From Ipomoea triloba (Eukaryota; Streptophyta; Magnoliopsida; Solanales; Convolvulaceae), in the NCBI RefSeq assembly GCF_003576645.1, contig NC_044927.1:12940059-13004058 (forward strand): 64,000 bases of DNA, in the 5' to 3' direction. Positions within the stretch are counted from its first letter, which is position 1. Every line of letters starts with the position of its first letter. The notes under the pieces were generated by a model. It did not search any database and was not told where the DNA came from. It saw only the letters and a list, made by a program, of their open reading frames with translations. Position numbers and translations under genes: made by a program. This document shows positions 1 to 12,062 of this stretch, in pieces.

Positions 1-582
1 TCTATAAACAAGATTTGTTTTATATGTGGTGCATGGAGAATGAAGTTGAAATCAACATGGGCGTGCAAGCAAGAAAGTGGCTCCAAACCCAACAAAAGCC
101 TAAGGTTCAGACTGTGTTCATTGGACCTTTTGTTACGAGATTGTGCCACGGGTTGGGCCTTACAGAACGTCTGTTGGGAGAGAAGGATGAAGGTTTCATG
201 ACTACTTTCACTGTTGGTGAGTTCTTTGCCATGAATTTGAGGTTAGGAGGTGATGATGCACCGGATTTAGAAGCTTCTGATGATAATGATGAGGATGAAG
301 AGAACGAGGAGGATGATACTGCGTAGGAGCAAGGCCCTACTCCCATGGATTGGGATACGACTCAGACCTTTCACAGGCAGCTCCACAATGAGCATATGAC
401 ATATTGGCAGGAGCAGCGCACGTGGCAGGAAGGCCACTTCACATCTATTTCTGCGAGGCAAGATGTCCACACTGAAGAGGCTTAACCGCATGAGAAGGGC
501 GGTAAAGGAGAATGATAGAAGAATTGCTAAGCTTGAGGATAGATTCGATAGGCAGTTCCACCCTCCCTCCTTCGGTGATTAA
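1..582 (+). pseudogene. 3' part of Athila-like late (env-position) ORF
   Basis: This is the C-terminal part of a decayed ORF that begins outside the window. It encodes the same protein as the ORF at 35501-36741: both contain FYMWCMEN, INMGVQA.KWLQTQQKPK and an acidic Asp/Glu run followed by a coiled-coil-like tail ending FHPPSFGD. A TAG at 324-326 and later frame changes break it; the homologous end is a TAA at 580-582. The family resembles the plant Athila retrotransposon ORF that sits between the pol region and the 3' LTR. Its function is unknown, and it is often called env-like only from its position. Followed by the 3' non-coding tract and LTR of the same element. Confidence 0.75.
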
Positions 583-2418
583 TGATGCCTTTCATCACCC
601 GTCCTCGGTCCTAACATTTGACACTTGATTCTGAGTCCGTTGACACTGGTTACTTTGGTTGTTGGTCCCATTTGAACCCTAGGTTCCCTATGTGCGGGGT
701 TCCGACCTTTATTTCTGTATTTCTTTACTTTGCTTTACTTTTATCTTTATTGCTTTATGTTATTTACTTTCGAACTGCTTTACTTTTATGCACTTTACAT
801 ATCTGCATTTCTATTTGAATAATTTTGTTTATTTACATGCTTTATTATCTATGTTTATGTTTTATTGCTTTTATATTTCTATCAGCTTACAATAATTGAA
901 TAGTACTCCGAAATCCCTTTTGTATGTTATGTCTCCATTTCTTATAGAGCATCTATAACGGGAGCAGGCCTATGCTGAAAGCTAAAGTGTGGAAAGAGGG
1001 ATGCATACTTGGTTTATCCTCTTATTCCTTTTCTATTTCAAGCCCCGTTTTGATCTCTAAAGTGTGGAAATATTTGTTTATACAGCTTTGTGTATGTGTT
1101 ATGTTAGAGCTTACCATGTTAAATAGGATCATATGATGCATACCCTATATCCCAGAGTAAATTCCAATGTGTGGAAAGAGATCTTTTATTTGTCCAATCC
1201 TTAGTATCCCTGTTCGTTCCTTTACCCTATACCGTATGGAAACATCGAGGACGATGTTTATTTTAAAGTGTGGAAAGGACGCACTCTGTGCTTTATGTGC
1301 TTACATGCTTAGAATAAGAAGTTGAAGCTCTTGGGAATGATAAGCGGGTGCATTTGCAGTTTGAAAAGAGAGTTATTGTTTGTGTTATCTAGAGAGAATT
1401 TTGACTGGATGCCCAAAAATTTTTACTCTCGAAATATCTTTGAGGAAGTTACTTTTCGCACCCATGAGAGTGTTTAGAGCCAAATAAGTTTATATTCTTG
1501 CCTGCTTGCATGATGTTCACCTCTTATTTACGTAGGACTTTAGTTAAGGATCTCTCGAAGTGGGAGTGTGCACTTTTTAATTTGAGAAAGATAAAACTAG
1601 CGAGGCCCGGAATTGAACTAACCTTGGTAGGGCATGGGGCAAAAGGTGAGCCTGTTGGTAAGCTTAATAGAAAGAAAAAAATCCCTTGATCATAAATAGA
1701 AAAAGGCATGAGGGGTTGACATGGAGAGAAGTCGAAAAGGCAAAAGGCCAATCACCAAGTTCAAAAAATTGAGGAAAGCCAATTCGTTGGGTTGTGTTCA
1801 AACCATAGTCTTCGGTAAGCAAAAAAGCTTTATCTGGAGTCGGTTGTCCACATAAAAAGATCCCAAGAATTGAGAAAACAAGAGATGAGGTGAGCCGCTT
1901 CGTTAGGATTCGGGTACCCATTGCACTGACCTTCGAAAAAGCATGGAGCTCCATGTGAAGTCGGGTGGCTCAATGACGTTATCCTAGGAAGTGAGAAGAA
2001 AGTGGGACCACGCTAAGCCAAAAAGCGATGAGTGGTCCATGCCCCTACCCTCATTTACATTTACGTTGGGCTTTGGCGTATAAGGTTGGAAAAGTTGATT
2101 AGCTAGTGCACATCGTTCCCACTAGTGGGATCGGCTAGAGGCCCTATTTAAATAGAAGGTGAACCAAAACCTCGAAAATGCATGCTTGCGTATGGTGCGA
2201 GGAGTGCGATCATTTATTTTACTTGTTTATCGATGAAAGGTTTTTATTTCCCGAAAATATTTCTTGAGTTGATGACATCTGACCAAAATCCTTTGTAGAT
2301 AACACAAATGATTTCTCCCGTTTCAACAGCCTTAGACACCCATCATTTTGACTTGCCAAAAGCTTTGTTTTACATGAGAAAGTATCTCGGAGACTTATAT
2401 GCTTGAATAGCAAATTGT
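583..2418 (+). other. Conserved 3' non-coding tract of Athila-like element
   Basis: About 1.8 kb without a gene. It aligns by eye with 36742-38542 and, in reverse complement, with much of 28091-29500. It holds several copies of the polypurine-like motif AAAGTGTGGAAA (for example around 982, 1061, 1263) and an inverted repeat AAACATCG-AGGA-CGATGTTT near 1242-1262. Short ORFs here (such as 1498-1689) are not supported as genes. Confidence 0.7.
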
Positions 2419-2457
2419 CTTGCTTGAGGACAAGCAAGAAGCAAAGTGTGGAAAATT
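2419..2457 (+). promoter_or_regulatory. Hairpin plus polypurine tract before the 3' LTR
   Basis: A 20-nt inverted repeat (8-bp arms CTTGCTTG/CAAGCAAG, AGGA loop) at 2419-2438 is followed by AAAGTGTGGAAAATT ending at the LTR. The purine-rich stretch is the expected plus-strand primer. The hairpin is identical at 38543-38562 and, on the minus strand, at 28071-28090, each 19 nt from its LTR. Confidence 0.75.
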
Positions 2458-3541
2458 TGATAAGCCTCCGAGATACCGTTAAATCAAGCTCATATTAGGG
2501 TGTTTTGTCACGTCTATAGCATCCTTATATGATAAATTATGCTCATAAATGCTTGAAAATCACTAACCAACACACAGAAGCTACTTTTAGCCTAAAGGAA
2601 GTTCCCAGAAATTTAGTTTTCCTTTTCTTTAGTTTTTCCTTTGGAGAACTTTCTCCATTTTCTTAGTTTTTCATTTCTTAGATTAGATCAATCTCCATTG
2701 TAGAAGACTACAAAGCTTGGATTGAAGATTTACTTCACTCTAGGTGATCTCTATTTCATTTCTATTATATTTAGTTATCTTGTTCTTGGATTAAATTAGC
2801 TTTTGTCTTGAATTTCATATCATGAGTGGCTAGTTTAATCTAGGGATTTGGATTGTGTGATTGAATGTTGCTAGTGTGATGATCTTATCTCTATATCTTG
2901 GATTTATATGCTTATGTTGTTGGATTATCTATTCTTGTCTATTGATTGTTGTGTTGATGAATTCTTGTTTGGATTTGGCCAATCTAGATGAGAGATTGAG
3001 CTCTTGACTCTTTCATGTCTTTGATTAGAGTTAGGATTTGAAGCTTGACACAATCATAGTTCCTATGGACTTCTTAAGAATAGTAGGATAGTGTGTAGCT
3101 TATGTATTTGATAAAATTCCTCTTAGAGCTTTGGATGCTTGAAAGCACTCCTTAGTCAAGAAGCCTTAGTACACAAAGGTGGAAAAGGACTAAGACAACA
3201 CACTCTTGAATAGCCAACATCCTAGCATTATCTATCCACTACCTTAGTCACACCACAATGCAACATACATGAACACTATCCAATCCCCACCCTTTTACAT
3301 ATTTGCAAAACCCCTTTACTTTATTACTTTCTTGCACTCAACCAAACCTTATAAACTCCTTTCACTTTCAATCCACCATCCACCACACTCGAATCCCATG
3401 CATGACTCAATCAGGTAAACTCCCGAACCTTTGACACACCTCCACGTCCCTCCTTCGAGACCGACACTCGGGGAGTCACTAACTTTACATTAAACATAAA
3501 TATCTTTTGACATCTCAACCCTACGCAAAACTCCAATGTTA
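2458..3541 (+). mobile_element. 3' LTR of Athila-like element (U3 promoter deleted)
   Basis: It begins TGATAAG and ends at CAATGTTA, matching the 1322-bp LTRs at 30141-31462 and 38582-39903, but is only 1084 bp. The missing block, near 2605, corresponds to the part of U3 holding the CACACGCGTGTG motifs and the TATTTAAA box. The terminal CA has become TA. The 5' LTR lies outside the window, so no TSD can be checked; the next bases are GTGGG. Confidence 0.85.
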
Positions 3542-4076
3542 GTGGGGACCAAAGACCCCCCCCCCTAACACCTTACCTATGCTGCTCAAGATAGACTCGG
3601 ATGAATGAGACTCTTCTCATACTCCTTTGGTTCCAACTTTGCCGTGGACTGAGCCGCCATCACCTCCTGGTTCTCTGGCGCTGATTCCCCAGGAAGACCT
3701 CAAGCTGGACGAATCCATTTCACGTACTTATAAGTGAACGAGAGGAAGACCTTCTCTTATGTGATATATAAGCCTGTTAAGCCTTTTTATGGCAATTTTG
3801 TAATCGGCTCGGGTATGGAATGAAATAAATAAAATGCTTTTTAATCACGTAATTATCCCTTTAGTCTGGTCCTTGCTTGGGCACATTCTATCGATAGTAA
3901 GCTATAGACTTCAACTATTATAGGCCTCCTGACCATCACTCATGTGTCGCTTTGGTCCATTAAATGCGAGGCTAATCGACCACACACAAGATGCTCGTTT
4001 GTAGCATCCAAGGAGCCTATTCAGCTCTTCGATCGGATCCATTGCTTTATCCCATCGACTGTCCGCATGTTGTCAT
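3542..4076. other. Intergenic or unclassified TE sequence
   Basis: No recognised gene. A C run lies at 3549-3560. A short plus-strand reading frame rich in Pro around 3635-3738 is followed by AATAAATAAAAT near 3824-3835, which looks like a 3' UTR, but no family is recognised. Confidence 0.4.
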
Positions 4077-4300
4077 CAGATACAAGATACTTGCTCTTAT
4101 TTGCAGCTATCGTCGCCTCGGGTTGATTGTCCAACCATTATCTTGATTACCAAATACAAGATACTTGCTCTTATTTGCAGCATCAACAGGATCTGCCGTC
4201 GCCTCGGATCGGTCGTCCAATTATTATCTTAATTACCAAATACAAGATACTTACTCTTATTTGCAGCATCAACAGGATCTGTCATCGCCTCGAACTCCGG
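4077..4300 (+). repeat. Short tandem array around TACAAGATACTTGCTC
   Basis: The segment TACAAGATACTTGCTCTTATTTGCAG recurs with starts at 4081, 4155 and 4241 (spacings 74 and 86 bp), with CGTCGCCTCGG-like text after each copy. Plus-strand ORFs across it are by-products of the repeat. Confidence 0.75.
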
Positions 4301-4315
4301 CTAACCAAATCGACA

Positions 4316-4630
4316 GCTTTATTGCACCGTTTCCCACTCCTTTTTTCAAGGAGGCATGGTTGACCGAGTGCCGACTCCTTTTTCAGGACTCCGGCCAACT
4401 AGAACCAACCGCCTTATAGCACCTTTTCCCACTCCTTTTTTCAAGGAGGCACGGTTGACTGAGTGCCGACTCCTTTTTCAAGACTCCAGCTAATCAGAAC
4501 CAACCGCCTTATAACACCTTTTCCCACTTCTTTTTTCAAGGAGGCACGGTTGACCAAGTGCCGACTCCTTTTTCAAGACTCTGGCCAACCAGAACCAACC
4601 GCCTTATAGCACCTTTTCCCACTCCTTTAT
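4316..4630 (+). repeat. 95-bp tandem repeat
   Basis: TTCCCACTCC recurs at 4331, 4426, 4521 (one mismatch) and 4616, a constant 95-bp period, giving slightly more than three copies. Each unit contains two versions of CTCCTTTTTTCAAG and the text AACCAACCGCCTTATA. No gene is seen. Confidence 0.85.
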
Positions 4631-4719
4631 TATCATAGCCGAATAGTAGAGTTTAACAATGAAGCATTTCGAGGAGTAAGATTACTTGAAAATAACTAAC
4701 ACACGCATAACCCCAAAAA

Positions 4720-4740
4720 TTGTCTTTTATTCATCAAGAT
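4720..4740 (-). terminator. Possible poly(A) signal of the minus-strand env-like gene
   Basis: On the minus strand GATGAATAAAAGAC lies about 90 nt past the stop at 4820-4822. AATAAA occupies 4726-4731. This is a motif-only call. Confidence 0.35.
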
Positions 4741-4819
4741 AACGCAAATACATAAGATATATAGCAAGTTAAAACTTTGAATATCATATCTTCTCTTCGT
4801 CCTTCTTAGTGTTCGTGGA

Positions 4820-7332
4820 TCATTTCCTTGGTCGTTCTTGTCTCTCTTTTTCATCAGCATCCTTTTGATCGAGCATGTTGTTTATGGTTCTTTTTGCTTC
4901 AAACACATCCATGTCTTTGATCATGTAAGCATATTTATTTCTTAGACAAAGTATGAGATAGTTTTGAGTGGCTTCGCCAAGATTCTTTCCTTCAATGATC
5001 CTTCTTTTCCACCAGCGTATCAATTCGGGTGCTGTCATTCCATCATAGAAGCTTTGGCCTGTTGCACCCATTATTTGATTGATGGCTCGTATCTTCAGAA
5101 TATCATTCTCATGTTTGGTTACATTCTCTGCGTCTTTAATTCTTTTCTTCATTTCTTCAAATTGCTTTTGACCATCTTATTGAATCTTGAGGATTCGTTC
5201 TTCTTCTTCTTCCTTCCTTTCTCTGATTCGTTTATTTTGACTACATTGATAGTCAATTCTGTCACTGTTGGTCTTGTTTTTGTAGAAATGATGAATATTA
5301 TATCCTTCAAATTTCTTACCGCTTCCTTCTTCATAATGAATTTATTCAACCAATGTTCCATCAGCGATTTTGGTCATTTGTGATCTTGATCTTTTATGAC
5401 CTCGACTTTGAGACTATCCATGTCTTGGAGTCGATGATGACGGTGGAGCTGGCAGAGATAAGAATTTCTCTCTTGAAATATTTCTATCAACTTTGTTTCT
5501 GCCATCACTTCCTCGGTCATCATAGTCATCTCGGTCTCTTTTGTCTCTGTCTCCTCGGCCTTGTTCTCTACAGACTCGCTTTTCCCCCATTGTTGGCATA
5601 ATCAGTCCTCGCCAACTCGTCGACCTTGTCACTCAGATGATTAATGATGACTTGAAGTTCCTTTATGGACCACTCATTTTTGAGAACATACGTTCCTATT
5701 TGATTTGTGGTCTCGATGACCAGATCCATCTTAGTACAAGACAAATCAACCCATTCTTTTAGAAAAATCTGATTGAGCTTCATATCTTACTAATCATGTT
5801 GTACGGCTGACAGAGCTTCTCGTAGGCTAGCAAAAGATTCTGAGTTCTCAGTTTAAGCCATAGCCAACTTTGCTTCAAGTTCAGTTGTTTGAGCTATCAC
5901 GTGGGATTTTGAGTCGCGTCTCTTCTGCTTCTTTAAGTCCTTGACTCGGTCAATAGACTTTTTGAGGGATTCAAATTGAGTGGATTGAGTCCTTACCAAA
6001 TCCTGTATAGCAGAAATAATAGATGAGAAGGCAGGAATAGAAGCCCTTAACACCTCAGTTGATTGTGAATCTGGAGCTTGATCATTGTTGCTTGCACAGC
6101 AAGGCGCTTCCAAATTTTCTCCTCGGACCAAGTTTGTATCAACTTGTATATCAACATCAACTAAGCGAGTGTCACTTAGATCATTCCTCGGGTATGAGTC
6201 TACGTGGCTTGCACTACGAAACGCTTCCCTGTTTTCATCTCGATCTAAGCTTGGACTCATCCTGAGATTCACATCGACAAGATTTTCAAAAAGAATTTCC
6301 TCATTTTCATTACTCCTCGGGGCTAAGTCGTCGTAGTTCGCAGCACGAGACGCTTCCATGTTCTCGTCTCAGGCTGAACTCTGACTTTCCCTTATGACAA
6401 TGTTTTCAACTGGTTCAGATTTTTAGGCGAGCTCTTCGTGTTCAGAAATGATAGGATTATGGCTCGCATCACAGATCTGTGGCACAATCACTGCTAAAAG
6501 AATGGCAAACATAGTGTCTTCTTTTTCTGGCTCATCAACTCCTCGGGGTGAGGAGGGAGTAAACTGACCAGCTTGATCTTCTTCTTCAGTAGGATTGCTC
6601 ATTTTCTCATCTACAACTCTCCTTGACTCGTCTTCATTTTGAGGATGATTCGGTGTACCATGATCATCATTGTTATCATCATCAGAATCACTTGAACCAG
6701 ATGAATCAGAAGATTTATCAGAATCATCTTCCTTTGAGGCATGGCTAGATGGATGAGTTGAATGATCAGAAGAATCGTCATCATCATCATCATTTGCTCA
6801 AGGACCTACACTTTCATCACAACCTGAACTGGCCTTCTTAGCCTGCTTGTCCTCGTTTTCTTCATCTATATCACAGTCCTCAGTCACATTTGCTTCTCGG
6901 CTAGTTCCAACACCAGGACATATATATCTAATTGAGGATTGAACCCTAGAAATGTTGCATATTTTTCCAACTATGATTAAATCTTCCATCTACTATTCTT
7001 TTGGGTTCAAATGTTTAACATCTAGTTCTCGGCCTTTGCCATTTTTGACAAATCAACCTTCAAGCTTTTCAGCAAAGACTCTGTCAATCTCATCTGGTCT
7101 TGTCGCATCGAAGACAGATCTTGTACCCATCCAATCTAAAGCTCATTCTTCTTCTTCACCCATCATGCTATATGTTTGGCCTATCACTTTTAGGCTGGAC
7201 ATACGCCATTTCTGCCATGCGTATATTATTTTCAGTCCTCAGCGAATAAGGTCTTCATGAGAGGATATCTCTCCAAAGAGCTCTTCATGAGCCAATTGTT
7301 GGGCCAACTCGGCGTTAGCATTGATTTGCGAT
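4820..7332 (-). pseudogene. 3' half of split env-like gene (minus strand)
   Basis: This continues the minus-strand gene starting at 47927; the CACTA element at 7333-46561 sits between the halves. Minus-strand frames, broken by stops and frameshifts, encode NANAELAQQLAHEELFGEIS just after the break. Then comes a Ser/Asp-rich stretch (about 6610-6800), two to three diverged copies of a roughly 40-residue repeat with EN.EA...A and LVDV.....L.R cores (about 6070-6365), coiled-coil-like segments, and a Lys/Glu-rich end at 4820-5152. No enzyme motif is seen. The front half resembles proteins annotated as putative plant transposon or envelope-like. It may be the late ORF of the SIRE-like copia element to its right, but no 3' LTR was found to prove this. 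Confidence 0.55.
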
Positions 7333-7362
7333 CACTACTACAAAAAACACATTTAACGTCGC
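7333..7362 (+). repeat. CACTA left terminal inverted repeat
   Basis: CACTACTACAAAAAACACAT pairs with the element's right end (reverse complement CACTACTACAGAAAATACCT). Both continue into AACGTCG. Transposase acts at these ends. Confidence 0.9.
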
Positions 7363-7735
7363 CTAAATAACGTCGATTTTTTAAAAAACCGACGTCAAAT
7401 AATTATTTATATTTATAATTTTTTTAAAAAGGGATACGACGTCGGTTTTACTAAAAAACCGACGTTAAATAATTTTTAAAAAATTACGATAACAATACGA
7501 CGTCGGTTCTTCTAAAAAACCGACGTCGTATTGTGATTTTAAAAAATTTAAAAACATAAAGAAATATGTACGACGTCGGTTTGACACAAATCGACGTCGT
7601 ACATATTTTATTTGTTTTTAATTTTTTTAAATATAAATACGACGTCGATTCTTCTATAAAGAACCGACGTCGTATAGTTATTTAAAAAAAAAAAAAACCA
7701 ACAGCGTCGGTTGTAGCTACAACCGACGCACAGAT
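7360..7735 (+). repeat. Left subterminal GACGTCGGTT palindrome array
   Basis: GACGTCGGTT and its complement AACCGACGTC alternate, forming several head-to-head hairpins separated by A/T runs, for example TACGACGTCGGTT...AATCGACGTCGTA near 7568-7603. Subterminal arrays in CACTA elements bind transposon-encoded protein; that role here is inferred. Confidence 0.88.
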
Positions 7736-7955
7736 CAGATCTGCGTTTTCTTTCATCTTCTTCGAATAACGACCTGCTGGCCGAACTTCTACCGCCGGTA
7801 AGCTTCGTTTTTTTTTTAATTTCGAATTATGAATTTTAGAAATTGTTATATTTTTTTTGAATACTAATGACTCTATTACAATGCAGTATCTGTTCATAAC
7901 TACTTTCTCAACCTATTAAAGCACAAGAGTCACTGGACTACAAGGTCCTTGGCTT

Positions 7956-8560
7956 AGAAATTATTATATATTTTAGGAATTATAATGCATATTAGGGCTT
8001 ATAAATTAATAATTTCGAATTTTAAGAAATTATTGTCTATTTTAGGAATTATAATGCATATTAGGGCTTATAAATTAATAATTTCGAATTTTAAGAAATT
8101 ATTGTCTATTTTAGGAATTATTTATAATATATTTCGAATTTTAGAAATTATAATGTATTTTAGGGTTTATAAATTAATAATTTTGAATTTTATGAAATTA
8201 TTGTGTTTTAGGAATTATTTATAGTATATTTCGAATTTTAGAAATTATAATGTATTTTAGGGCTTATAAATTATTAATTTTGAATTTTATGAAATTATTG
8301 TGTATTTTAGGCTTTATAAATTAATAATTTTGAATTTTAAGAAATTGTTGTGTACTTTAGAAATTATTTATAATACATTTCGAGTTTTAAGAATTATAAT
8401 GTATTTAAAATTAATAATTTTGAATTTTAAGAAATTGTTGTGTACTTTAGGAATTATTTATAATATATTTCGAATTTTAGAAATTATAATGTATTTTAGG
8501 GCTTTTAAATTAATAATTTCGAAATTTATGAAATGAATGTTAATATACTTTGAAATTTAG
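7956..8560 (+). repeat. Degenerate AT-rich tandem repeat inside the CACTA 5' region
   Basis: Repeats of AGGGCTTATAAATTAATAAT and GAATTTTA.GAAATTATTGT cover this stretch. The first two units (TATAATGCAT at 7981 and 8050) are 69 bp apart; later units are longer and diverged. ORFs here are repeat artefacts. 8561-8780 is AT-rich with no feature seen. Confidence 0.75.
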
Positions 8561-8780
8561 GAATTATTGTTAATGTTGTTTAAATTAATAATGTTTATTG
8601 TATTTTAGTATTTTAATAAATTGTAAATTATTTTGAGATTGTTTAGAATAGTATTGTTATAAAATAATATCAATTTACTATATTAATTTACAAATAATAC
8701 TTGTAGGTAATTAGTTAGATTCGAGATTTGTTAACGGACGTGGATAACTCTGTGGTGAGGTAAGATTTTTTCCTATTTTT

Positions 8781-8989
8781 ATTTATGCTTTGGCTTTATA
8801 TATTGCATCCGGTGATTAGCAACACCGTGGTCTATGTTCATTTATGTTTTGGCTTTATATATTGCATCCGGTGATTAGCCACACCGTTGTCTATGTTTAT
8901 TTATGCTTTGCCTTTATATATTGCATCCGGTGATTAAACACACCGTGGTCTATGTTTATTTATGTTTTGGCTTTATATATTGCATACGG
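8781..8989 (+). repeat. 59-bp minisatellite in the CACTA 5' leader
   Basis: ATTTATGCTTTGGCTTTATA recurs at 8781, 8840, 8899 and 8958, an exact 59-bp period. Each unit contains GCATCCGGTGATTAGCCACACCG. The array resumes at 12209-12240 and 21963 onward, where two LTR elements inserted into it. Confidence 0.9.
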
Positions 8990-11397
8990 TGTAATACCCC
9001 GAAATATTTTCTACTAAAATCTCCTAATTAAAAAAAAAAAAGGGAAGGTTTAAATTTTATTTTATTCTAAGGCATTGTCATGCTCAAGTTATGATTCATA
9101 GATATTCAGAATAATTTTTGCTAGTTAAAATAGTTGTTAATAAGCTGCGATCGTAGGTACCGGTCACGAACCGTAAAAATTTTAGGAGTATGTGTCCTGT
9201 CCCGTTTGTCCTAGAAAGTGGGTTATTAGGCACCATACTAATAACCTTGAATTTCCTATTTAATTAAATTAGCCCGTAGCAGTGGAAATTTATTTTGACC
9301 GTAGCATCGCTGTATTTCGCGGTGTACCGAACCTAGCCCAATTTTGAGGTTTGGTCTGGGATAAATTTTGGGTTTCGAAAATTATTCTATCTATATTATT
9401 TTCTACCGAGAATTCATCTGTTTTAATCCCGATCAGTCTAGTTAAGATATTTTTCAAGACCTAACCATAAGTAAGTGACACTTGTCACAATTTTTACCAC
9501 ATGTATTGGTGAGACTAGTCAACTAAGTAAGGAGTAGGATTATAAGGTATGGTCTTCCATTTTTCCCTCATTTTGGCCGAAATACAAGGAGAGAAGAAAG
9601 AGAGAGATCATCATCTTCTTCCTTAAGAGTTCTACCTTCCATAGCCAAAATTCCTTCACAAGTCTCAAGCTATTCGGTAAAACTTTAATTTTATTCGGTA
9701 GAAAGCTTTATTTTCCTTCCTAGATCTTGAATCTAAGTATAGTTTCTTAATTTTTGTTGCTATAATATTAAATTTCCTCTTAGGGTTTTGAGTGAAAATT
9801 GGGGAAAAAGTTCAAGATTCATCCTACGGTATTAGTACACTTCCAAAAAGGTAAGGAATCCCTTAAGTAGGTTAAGGTCACTTGAAATTAGATAATTGAT
9901 AGTGTATATGAAATATGATGAATTTTAGGGGAAATTACTTTGTACATGCTTGTATGTATAATATATATGTAATTGTATCTTACATAATATATATGTTCAA
10001 AATGTCGTGTTGGTGAGATGTGGTTGTTAAAGTGCCTAAATATCTAAATTAGAAATACTATGCATATTATATAGTGTATGTACGTACGTGTAAGTATGAT
10101 AATATATATTATATGCGTATATGGTATGTATGCATAATTAATATAAGATGTTGTAATATGTATATATATATATGTATAGTATGTATGTTAACCATGTATA
10201 CATACATGTAGGAGTATTATGGGAAATTTATATTATGTATATACATATATATATAGTATGTGTACTTTATGTAAGTATGCCTAAATGTGTGTCGTGTTAT
10301 GTTGTATGCATATATACATATATGTAGTGTTATGTACAAATGTAATGTGATGATGGAAATTGTGGGATAGTTACACTTTATTACCACAGTGTATGGTAAT
10401 TAGTGTACTATCAAAATGTTTTGAGAAACAAACTTTTGGACTAGGTTAAGGGTGTTGATTGATTTCAGATTGGGACTTGATTTTGTTGAATATGTCAAAA
10501 AAGTGACTTTTAACTCAAGGAAGATGAGGAAGAAGGGAAAATGTTTTCAAACCCTTAGTTTCTAGTAAAGTTGAGGAGGACCTTGATTAGCCTTCGGGTG
10601 GCTTAAAGTGCCCTTGCCCAAGGTTGTTATATATAGTATGATCATTCATACGGAATGGCGAAGTCTATTCGCCGAGTACTATATAACTCGTTAGGATGAG
10701 GAATTCCTGCGGGGGTGTGCACGCTTAAAGTATAGTTACTCTAGGAAGTCCGGGTAGGTGTCGTTTTTATGGACCTAGTAGGGCCAGCTAGGGATCATTC
10801 TAACGAACCTTACGTCCAGGGGATCAATGTTAGACTGGGGGATGACCACTGAACCCGAGTTCGATTATCCAAGTGGTCAGAGAGGGAGTTAAGAGAATAC
10901 TCCAAAGGCCTCACGCTTTCTACAAAGAAACTAAGTGGAAAAATTTTGTATGAAAATGTAGTTACTCTGTAGCTACGCTAAAGAGGAATGCGATGATTGT
11001 TTAAGCGGAAAAGGGTGTCGATGAACCCTCTTTGAGATAAAAGTTGGTGGAATTTCCCTGTGAGGAAGATTTTTCAAGTACATGATTGTGATTAAACGTG
11101 AAGTTCATAATTTTCCACTACTTGCTTATATGCGTAGATGATTATTGATGCGTCGAATAATACATTTTTTGGTAAGCAATCACTTATCAAGAGAACTTAG
11201 ACTGTTTTTCAATTCTTATTTATTACTTGTGCAAACTATACTTGATGACTCGTTTGCAGGTAAAGTATCAATGTAGAGTAAGGGTAATAAAGGTTTTTTA
11301 AATACCTGCTTTGTAAAACCTTTATTTAATTTTGGGTGACCCACGGATCCCCTTACTTAGCCGTCGCACTAACTACACTTCGTTGTGTTACCTACAG

Positions 11398-11742
11398 ATG
11401 CAATCTAGCGTAAGTTCTTGTAGTGCGGCGAACTCTCCAAGTTCGCCGGAGTATGAGTGTCATGGCATGGATTACGATGACTATGTACAGCAGATGATAG
11501 GTACCGACCCATATGCGCCGGGTTATGCTCCGCTCGCTCCAGCCAGCTCTCCAATTACAGATAGTTTTCCTTTTGTCCAGGATGACCCAGATGTTCAGGC
11601 CTTCTATGGTTTTTATCCCCTTGAGGTGTTGACCGGAAGTGACCCATTAGAGTTTATTATGTATTACCCCTACCCATGGAACCCCGGTCACCAGAGTATT
11701 GGGACGAATGGTCCATGGTTAATACCACCTCTCACTTCCTAG
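11398..11742 (+). CDS. Short unrecognised ORF inside the solo LTR
   Basis: A 114-residue frame from the first true ATG, preceded by CTACAG, which could be a splice acceptor. The product is rich in Pro, Tyr and acidic residues (MDYDDYVQQMIG near the middle). No family is recognised. It lies in the U5-ward part of an LTR, so it may be chance or a small LTR-encoded peptide. Confidence 0.25.
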   Translation: MQSSVSSCSAANSPSSPEYECHGMDYDDYVQQMIGTDPYAPGYAPLAPASSPITDSFPFVQDDPDVQAFYGFYPLEVLTGSDPLEFIMYYPYPWNPGHQSIGTNGPWLIPPLTS

Positions 11743-11972
11743 ACCATTTCACATGGTTTGAAGGGGAGTGGCATTTAGTCTGGGACGAGTTCACAGGTCC
11801 GGTGTACCGCCGGATAGACTAGGTATTACGTCTTGGTAGATGCTTTGGGGAAGATTCTTTTGTGTAAATGCCTTTTGTAGCCTTAGTGGTGGCTAACTCA
11901 ACTAGTCGGGTCGTGGATAGCCCTTAACTTATATTTTGGCCCGATGGGCAAACTTATGTATATATAAATGTA

Positions 11973-11982
11973 GATATATATN

Positions 11983-12059
<77 letters not shown>
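11973..12059 (+). repeat. TA microsatellite near the solo LTR end
   Basis: A TA run of about 85 bp containing a single N at 11992. The length may be unreliable. Confidence 0.9.

Positions 12060-12062
<3 letters not shown>

Noticed and set aside
4127..4419. Overlapping plus-strand ORFs
   Set aside because: Produced by tandem repeats without stops; no domain.
3542..4819. 3' LTR of the SIRE-like element
   Set aside because: It should resemble 55336 onward, beginning TGTCGGTCCCGATAGG on the plus strand; nothing like that is present.
7360..7735. CRISPR-like array
   Set aside because: Inverted palindromic units with variable A/T spacers at CACTA ends in a plant genome; no direct-repeat/spacer order and no Cas genes.
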